Positions 29,930 through 34,561 of a stretch of 34,561 bases of DNA are shown one piece after another. The position numbers were made by a program, and so were the translations under genes. Each line of letters begins with the position of its first letter. Position 1 is the first letter of the stretch. The stretch comes from an uncultured bacterium (lineage in GTDB: Bacteria; Cyanobacteriota; Vampirovibrionia; Gastranaerophilales; Gastranaerophilaceae): positions 1 to 34,561 of the forward strand of contig CANENE010000017.1 in assembly GCA_947428835.1 (NCBI GenBank), in the 5' to 3' direction. The notes beneath the pieces are model-generated. The model did no database searches and was not told where the DNA came from. It saw only the letters and a program-made list of their open reading frames with translations.

Positions 29930-31090
29930 ATGAAAGTCAGTTTAAATTTATCAAATTTTCAATATTACAGCCCCAAACAAATAACGGCAGACAGAAGCGC
30001 AAAAACTTCTTTGAATTCTGCCGGGCGAAATAGGAATTCTATTAATATTTCTTGTAATTATAATAATTTAATTAACTTTACTTCAAACAACTTTCGTACA
30101 GATAAACTTGAAGGGTTGAGTTGTCCTTTTTGTGAACATATGATGCTTGCAACTTCACAGGCAGCTGAATTTGTTTCTTTTGTTGAAGATTTGAGAGGTA
30201 AAGACCTCATAAAAGCACTTGAAAAGTATGAAAATGATAAAAATATTTCAGATTGCCGCAGTGGAAAAACAATCTATAGACCAATAGAACAGGATATTGT
30301 TGAAATTTTAAAACAATTGGCATCAAAGCATCAAGATGCGAATATAAAGAAATTGGCCGTTTTGGGTGACCAATTTTTAAGGCTAAAAAAACATAAAGTT
30401 CCAATAAGTGCAAGCGAAGATGTTCAGCGTTGGTTTCAAAGTGCGGCATCTAAAAAAACATCATCTAAAAATATTGCAGAAAAATTAATATCTCCTTCAA
30501 AAATAACTGTAGAGCATCTTGTTCCAAAATCTAAAAAAGGCGGTAATGCAAAAAGTAATTTTATTTGTGATTGTTCGAATTGCAATGCCGAAAGAGATAC
30601 TTTGGATTTTTATACATGGATGAAAAAGTATCCAAATTTGAAAGAAAATATAGAACAACAATTGGAAGATATAAAACAATTAATCGAAAAAGATCAATTG
30701 CCGCTATGTTATCGAGATTATATAAAACAAGTTATAGGCACTATCTTCAAAATATCAAAAGGCGAGCTTGAGCTTGATTATCCTAAGCAATTTGATGAAT
30801 TTGAAGAAAATGTTGATAATATAATTCAAAAAAGAAAGGAAATTGTAGAAAACCTCAGACAAGCCCAGAAAGATTATAAAATTGAAATGCAGCAAAATTA
30901 TCAAAAAATTGAAGAGCTAAAGCAAATGGAAGAAAAGAAAGCTTATACGCAGGAGCTTGAAGAACTGCTGGAATCAACTTATCGTTTGAGTGAAATTGTA
31001 GAAAATAATGAGGAAGTATTAAAAAATCTGCGATTTTTTGATTCAATAAAGCAATCCAAATTCGAAAGAATAACAGCGGAATTCTATTGA
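29930..31090 (+). CDS. HNH endonuclease-like protein, paralogue 1
   Basis: 386 residues from the ATG at 29930, chosen because 'MKVSLNLSNF' matches the starts of its neighbours; the frame is open further upstream but unlike coding sequence. An unstructured N-terminus with 'LINFTS' (48-52) precedes a zinc-binding CPFC (65-68) and a helical spacer. The HNH core follows: E195-H196 in 'VEHLVPKSKKGG', N210, then C213, C215, C218 and N219 in 'ICDCSNCNAER'. The two CxxC pairs should bind one structural zinc. The C-terminal ~150 residues are a long coiled coil. It is a metal-dependent DNA nuclease by fold; target and role are unknown. A second, longer copy follows 50 nt downstream in the same direction. 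Confidence 0.82.
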   Translation: MKVSLNLSNFQYYSPKQITADRSAKTSLNSAGRNRNSINISCNYNNLINFTSNNFRTDKLEGLSCPFCEHMMLATSQAAEFVSFVEDLRGKDLIKALEKYENDKNISDCRSGKTIYRPIEQDIVEILKQLASKHQDANIKKLAVLGDQFLRLKKHKVPISASEDVQRWFQSAASKKTSSKNIAEKLISPSKITVEHLVPKSKKGGNAKSNFICDCSNCNAERDTLDFYTWMKKYPNLKENIEQQLEDIKQLIEKDQLPLCYRDYIKQVIGTIFKISKGELELDYPKQFDEFEENVDNIIQKRKEIVENLRQAQKDYKIEMQQNYQKIEELKQMEEKKAYTQELEELLESTYRLSEIVENNEEVLKNLRFFDSIKQSKFERITAEFY

Positions 31091-31140
31091 TTTTCATTAT
31101 CAAAAAATTCTTTTGAGGTGTTTTTATACATTAAATTCTT

Positions 31141-32622
31141 ATGAGAGTCAGTTTTAATACATTAAATACACTGAACCATTATCGAAGGATGCCTCAAAAG
31201 CCAAAAAGTGCCCAAAATCCTTCTATATATAATGCTGAAAATTCAAAAGTCCTCACCCCCCCCTCTTTATATAATTGCCTAATCAATTTTGCTTCAAGCA
31301 AAGAGAGTTTTGAAGTAACAAGATTGGCGGGGCTCACCTGCCCTATTTGCGAGCAGTTGATGCTAAATCTTTCCCAGATAGAAGAATTTGTAAGATTTAT
31401 TTCAAATAAAAAAGGAAAAGACCTTAAAGCCGCTCTTGAAAAATATGAAGATGACAGAAACATCTCAAAGCATGCCTTTGGAAAAACAATATATAAATCC
31501 GAAGAGCAGGAAGTCATTGATATTCTTAAAGAAATGACTAAGAAATATCCAAATTGCAACTTAAAGCAGCTTGTTAATATTAAAGCGACGGAATTAGGCA
31601 GGCGCAATGCTCAATATATAAAAACCTCAATGGGAGAAGCCGTTAACCATTTCTTTGTAGGTAGCGCAGATAAGAACTTGAATTCGGAACAAATTGCCTA
31701 TAAATTGATTTTTCCTTCTATGGCAACAAAAGAACATCTTGTGCCAAGAGCAAAAAAAGGTAAAGATTCTTTTTCTAATTATCTTTGTGACTGTTATAAC
31801 TGTAATGCAGACAGGCATGAGCTTAGTTTTGATAAGTGGATGCAGGATTTTCCAAATTTAAAACATAATCTTGATAAACATTTTGCCACTTTAGCGCACG
31901 AAATAGAAGCAGGAAGACTGCCTGTTGAATATTGTGAATATATAAGAGATGTTCAAAATACCATTTATCAAATTTCAAATGAAAAAATAAAAGTTTTGCT
32001 TCCCGAAAAACTTTGTGAAATTGAAAAAAATTGTCTGGAAAAACAAGATGCAAGAAGAAAAACCGTAGTTGAGCTTAATATGAGACACAAGCAAGATAAA
32101 GACAGACAAGAAGAGATATCTAAAAAAATTGCAAGACTTAAAAATAATGAAGAATATAAGAATATTGCAAAATACATTTCCCTGATAAAGGCATCTGAAA
32201 TAAATGCGGAAAAATTATTCCAAGCGCAAAGAGAGCTTGATTTTCTTCAAAAGAAAAGAAAAAATGAAAAAAGAGACAAAATGAAACAAAGGCAAGACGC
32301 AAGAATTAATACTTTAAATTCTGAAATTGCGAGATATCAAAAAAGGAAAAACAAGCTTAAAGTCTTGAAACAGGAATTATTTAATCTAATTGAGCCTTTG
32401 GTTAAACTGCAGAATTTAAGTTCTGATGACCCTGATTATGTGATAAAAGCTAAAAAGCGAGACAATCTTAAGGCAATATATGATGAGATTTTGGATTTGG
32501 AAGAAAGAAAAATGCTTTTAAAAGAAACTATTAGAAGTAATGCCTGGATTTTAACAAAGCTCAAAGACTATGAAGATATGAGTGAAGATGAATTTAAGAA
32601 ATTAGTCGGCAAATTTTATTAA
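31141..32622 (+). CDS. HNH endonuclease-like protein, paralogue 2, with C8 tract
   Basis: 493 residues. It aligns with the upstream paralogue through the N-terminus ('MRVSFN', 'YNCLINFAS' at 44-52), CPIC (67-70), the conserved 'GKDL-AALEKYEDDRNIS' segment, and the HNH core ('KEHLVPRAKKGKDS', E198-H199, N213, CDC and C221-N222). It then extends about 100 residues further as highly charged coiled coil (about 300-485). The T39-P40-P41 codons are made by a C8 run (31256-31263), where slippage would stop translation before the nuclease. No ribosome site is evident in the 50-nt gap, so expression may depend on the upstream gene. The function is unknown beyond a likely DNA nuclease. Confidence 0.82.
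   Translation: MRVSFNTLNTLNHYRRMPQKPKSAQNPSIYNAENSKVLTPPSLYNCLINFASSKESFEVTRLAGLTCPICEQLMLNLSQIEEFVRFISNKKGKDLKAALEKYEDDRNISKHAFGKTIYKSEEQEVIDILKEMTKKYPNCNLKQLVNIKATELGRRNAQYIKTSMGEAVNHFFVGSADKNLNSEQIAYKLIFPSMATKEHLVPRAKKGKDSFSNYLCDCYNCNADRHELSFDKWMQDFPNLKHNLDKHFATLAHEIEAGRLPVEYCEYIRDVQNTIYQISNEKIKVLLPEKLCEIEKNCLEKQDARRKTVVELNMRHKQDKDRQEEISKKIARLKNNEEYKNIAKYISLIKASEINAEKLFQAQRELDFLQKKRKNEKRDKMKQRQDARINTLNSEIARYQKRKNKLKVLKQELFNLIEPLVKLQNLSSDDPDYVIKAKKRDNLKAIYDEILDLEERKMLLKETIRSNAWILTKLKDYEDMSEDEFKKLVGKFY
31256..31263 (+). repeat. C8 tract in the second HNH gene
   Basis: Eight C in a row encode part of T-P-P at codons 39-41. The gene is in frame with eight; seven or nine would shift the frame before the catalytic core. 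It matches the C8 tract at 6335-6342. Confidence 0.9.
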
Positions 32623-32635
32623 TGGCGCGTATAGT

Positions 32636-32932
32636 TTAGAGTCCTCTTTTTTGAAACATTTCTTCGACTTCTTTTAATATTTGTTTGTGCATATCTTCAA
32701 GCTTTTCAGGTGAATTTTTTATAAAAGGATCCCCGATATCGGCTAGAAGCCAATTTGAATTGACATTAAAGTACAATATCATTTTACTTAAAAAATCAAT
32801 GGATGGGTTGCATAGCTCGTTTTCAATATTTGAAACCTGCTGCTTTGTAATTTTGATTTCATCTGCCAAATTCTTTTGAGTCAAGCCTTTTTCTTTTCTG
32901 ATATACTTAATTTTTTTGCCAATTGTATCCAA
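32636..32932 (-). CDS. XRE/Cro-CI family transcriptional regulator
   Basis: 98 residues from a TTG start with AGGA 6 nt upstream. Residues ~5-62 are a classic lambda-repressor helix-turn-helix ('IGKKIKYIRKEKGLTQKNLA', 'ITKQQVSNIENELCNPSIDFL', 'YFNVNSNWLL'), followed by a short helical tail. There is no peptidase or sensor domain. It is convergent with the HNH gene (13-nt gap) and divergent from the pilin-like gene at 33169. Two 11-bp direct repeats and a strong outward promoter lie in the shared upstream region, so it is a good candidate regulator of that surface protein. Confidence 0.9.
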   Translation of the reverse strand: MDTIGKKIKYIRKEKGLTQKNLADEIKITKQQVSNIENELCNPSIDFLSKMILYFNVNSNWLLADIGDPFIKNSPEKLEDMHKQILKEVEEMFQKRGL

Positions 32933-32945
32933 GATTATTCCTTTT

Positions 32946-32968
32946 TTGATAAATCTTTTGATAAATCT
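32946..32968. promoter_or_regulatory. Tandem 11-bp direct repeat, candidate XRE operator
   Basis: TTGATAAATCT occurs at 32946-32956 and again at 32958-32968, a 12-bp period. It lies 14 nt upstream of the XRE start and 13 nt before the -35 box of the outward promoter. Confidence 0.45.
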
Positions 32969-32980
32969 AATTTAAAATAC

Positions 32981-33009
32981 TTGACAAAAGAACAAAACTA
33001 TTGTATATT
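32981..33009 (+). promoter_or_regulatory. Near-consensus promoter of the right-edge pilin-like gene
   Basis: TTGACA (32981-32986), exactly 17 nt, then TATATT (33004-33009). This is the best sigma-70-type match seen in the window. It points at the gene starting at 33169 and would give a leader of about 150 nt. Confidence 0.75.
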
Positions 33010-33061
33010 TTGTACAGTATTTTAGAATCATTTGCTTTAATTTGATTATACTATACATCTG

Positions 33062-33119
33062 CAAGAATTGAAAAATTTCTTGAATTTTTGTGTACCCAAA
33101 TTTATATATGAAAAATTTG
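33062..33119 (+). promoter_or_regulatory. Structured leader with two hairpins
   Basis: Within the untranslated leader, CAAGAA (33062-33067) pairs with TTCTTG (33077-33082), followed by a short T run, and CAAATTT (33097-33103) pairs with AAATTTG (33113-33119). They might attenuate or stabilise the transcript. Both are short and AT-rich, so this is tentative. Confidence 0.3.
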
Positions 33120-33168
33120 CACAAAAATATCTAAATCGACACTATTTTAAACACAAAAAAGGTAAAAC

Positions 33169-34561
33169 ATGATTGAAATTTTTAAAAAAGCCCAAAATAG
33201 GGTTAATTTTGGCGCATTTTCTTTAATTGAAATTTTGATATCATTAATTATTATTTCTCTTCTCGTTGCAGCATTTGCGCCGATTATTACAAAGAAGCTT
33301 AAAGCATCAGATATTTCAATAGGTTCTTTTGGAAGCGGAAGTAATGTAAATATGACATTAGAAAGACAAGTTACAAAAGAAGATTGCGATAAATATGATG
33401 CTTTATTTATTCCTGCTGCAATGAACGGAGGGACAAGAAACCTTTGTGTTACTAAATACAATATGGGAGATAATGACCTTCCACTGGCCGACAGTGTTAA
33501 AAAATTAACTGTCGGAAATACATGTACCGATAAAGATAAAGGAAACTGCTGCTGGAGCGGCAAAACTGCAGCAAGCTGCGGAAATAGCGGAAATGAAGGA
33601 AGTGATTATTCAGGATGCAGTAGAACAGCCTGTCAATATCAAGCGGCAAACGCCAGCTGTGCCGCTTACGCTCCAAATAATGAAAATGAAGGAAGTTGGA
33701 GATTGCCGGTTAAAGAAGAACTTGGTTATTGGGGGAGCAATCTTGCATCTATAAATAATAATAAAGGCAAAGATGGTCTTCAACTTTGTGGCTATCAGTC
33801 ATCAAATAAAGGGTCTGTTGAATGTGAAAGTCTTACAGGTGGCTGCCTGGGTTCGCAAAATGGAGGATGTAACCCTCATAGCGTTTGGTCTATGACACAA
33901 GGAAGCGACGATAGCAGCTTTAATATGTATTATCTAGACGGCAACAGTTTTAAAAATTCTATAAACAACGCCAATTATGCTTTTTCAACAAGATGTGTAT
34001 TGGATAAAATAGCTGTAGATATCTCTGAGCTTCCAAATGGTGGCGGAATAAAAGATCCGACCACCGACCCTTTTTATGGAGAACCAAAAGACCAAGCCGA
34101 TTGCGATAAGATTGTCGGGATATTCATTGGTAAAAAAATGTCAGGAGCAAACAGAAATATTTGTGTTTCTAAATACAACGTAGGAGACGCAGGTCCCGAT
34201 GGCTTTGGCCCGCCTATACCCGAAAGCTTTAGCCAATATATAATGTCAATTGGTCAATCTTGTCCATATAATGGCCATTGCTGTTGGAAAGGCAAAACTG
34301 CGGGCACCTGCGGCATCACTGGTAATGCCGGAGCTAACTACTCAGGATGCAACAGAACAGTCTGTCAATGGCATGCAGCAAATAGTGCTTGCAGAGAGTA
34401 CAATGCCTTTGGTGCAACGGCTGTTGGTGCCTGGAGGTTACCAAAAAGCTCAGAACTTACTGTTTGGGCTCAATATATGGGAACAATCAATAATAATAAA
34501 GGTCCTGATGGCCTCCAGTTGTGTTCGCATTATGGTAGTTCGGGTTTTGTACAGTGTGAAA
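33169..34561 (+). CDS. Type IV pilin-like surface protein with tandem FISUMP-like domains (3' end missing)
   Basis: The frame is open from ATG 33169 (AAAAGGT upstream) to the right edge, 464 residues without a stop. A prepilin leader ends at A16, with F+1 and E+5 in 'FSLIEILISL', then the helix and 'FAPIITKKLKASD' shared with the protein at 8278-9381. Two tandem Cys-rich domains follow, at about residues 73-280 and from about 312 to the edge. Each has 'CVTKYNMGD'- or 'CVSKYNVGD'-like, 'CCWSGKTA', 'YSGC-RT-CQ', 'W-RLP' and 'GLQLC' words. The first ends 'FSTRCVLD', like the internal domain of the left-edge gene. Unlike the other two, its variable-like part is ordinary AT-rich sequence rather than GC-rich. 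It has a strong promoter and a neighbouring XRE gene. Confidence 0.85.
   Translation, partial: MIEIFKKAQNRVNFGAFSLIEILISLIIISLLVAAFAPIITKKLKASDISIGSFGSGSNVNMTLERQVTKEDCDKYDALFIPAAMNGGTRNLCVTKYNMGDNDLPLADSVKKLTVGNTCTDKDKGNCCWSGKTAASCGNSGNEGSDYSGCSRTACQYQAANASCAAYAPNNENEGSWRLPVKEELGYWGSNLASINNNKGKDGLQLCGYQSSNKGSVECESLTGGCLGSQNGGCNPHSVWSMTQGSDDSSFNMYYLDGNSFKNSINNANYAFSTRCVLDKIAVDISELPNGGGIKDPTTDPFYGEPKDQADCDKIVGIFIGKKMSGANRNICVSKYNVGDAGPDGFGPPIPESFSQYIMSIGQSCPYNGHCCWKGKTAGTCGITGNAGANYSGCNRTVCQWHAANSACREYNAFGATAVGAWRLPKSSELTVWAQYMGTINNNKGPDGLQLCSHYGSSGFVQCE

Noticed and set aside
33147-33563. Minus-strand frame opposite the start of the right-edge pilin gene
   Set aside because: The plus strand carries a convincing prepilin leader, ribosome site and promoter; the minus frame has none of these.
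1-34561. A DGR reverse transcriptase or template repeat within the window
   Set aside because: No reading frame shows reverse transcriptase motifs, and no A-rich noncoding copy of the variable segments was found in the intergenic stretches.

Overview
The window looks like a piece of an AT-rich, didermic bacterial genome, most likely a gut cyanobacterial relative of the Gastranaerophilales (Melainabacteria/Vampirovibrionia) type. The grounds are a Kdo transferase (waaA) that implies lipopolysaccharide, a DUF512/PDZ radical-SAM-like protein of the kind common in cyanobacteria and clostridia, type IV pilin-like secreted proteins, and several lineage-specific proteins that share a short N-terminal 'NF' motif. 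The lineage call is an inference from gene style, not from a marker gene. No rRNA, tRNA, CRISPR array, transposase or phage structural gene was seen.

Layout. 1-1007: end of a secreted, cysteine-rich protein with two FISUMP/C-type-lectin-like domains. 1373-1789: acidic coiled-coil protein flanked by three copies of a 12-bp motif. 1974-4790 (minus): gpsA and an unusual cation-diffusion-facilitator/CBS/CorC fusion. 4936-6180: dicarboxylate/amino acid symporter. 6247-7953: a gene broken by three frameshifts. 7954-8277: palindromic repeats. 8278-9381 (minus): a complete pilin-like protein with four Cys-rich repeats and a hypervariable lectin-like C-terminus. 9527-10362: MerR regulator and a small charged protein. 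10413-19299: bioA, a SNF2 helicase, a membrane-anchored unknown, a bioF-like gene and waaA. 19301-21640: large lineage-specific unknown. 21686-23479 (minus): DUF512 protein and PadR regulator, divergent from the tight uppS-rdgB-antiporter operon (23546-26167). 26296-28875: a single-chain restriction-modification-specificity protein. 28881-29867: DRE-TIM aldolase-like enzyme. 29930-32622: tandem HNH paralogues. 32636-32932: XRE repressor. 33169 to the right edge: a third pilin-like protein with tandem FISUMP-like domains behind a near-consensus promoter.

The most interesting theme is a family of pilin-anchored surface proteins at three loci (left edge, 8.3-9.4 kb, right edge). They carry a prepilin leader (visible in two), cysteine-rich repeats recalling eukaryotic variant surface proteins, and a lectin-like domain. 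In two of them the last ~225 bases jump from about 39% to about 61-63% GC, lose adenine, and differ mainly at the first two positions of NNY codons while Trp/Cys/Gly scaffold codons stay fixed. This is the pattern left by a diversity-generating retroelement (DGR). Both genes are followed by an identical 34-nt noncoding element and then a hairpin. No reverse transcriptase or template repeat lies in the window, so the DGR would have to act in trans from elsewhere in the genome.

A second theme is possible phase variation and decay in lineage-specific genes: two of them have C8 tracts near their 5' ends, and one of these is now frameshifted.
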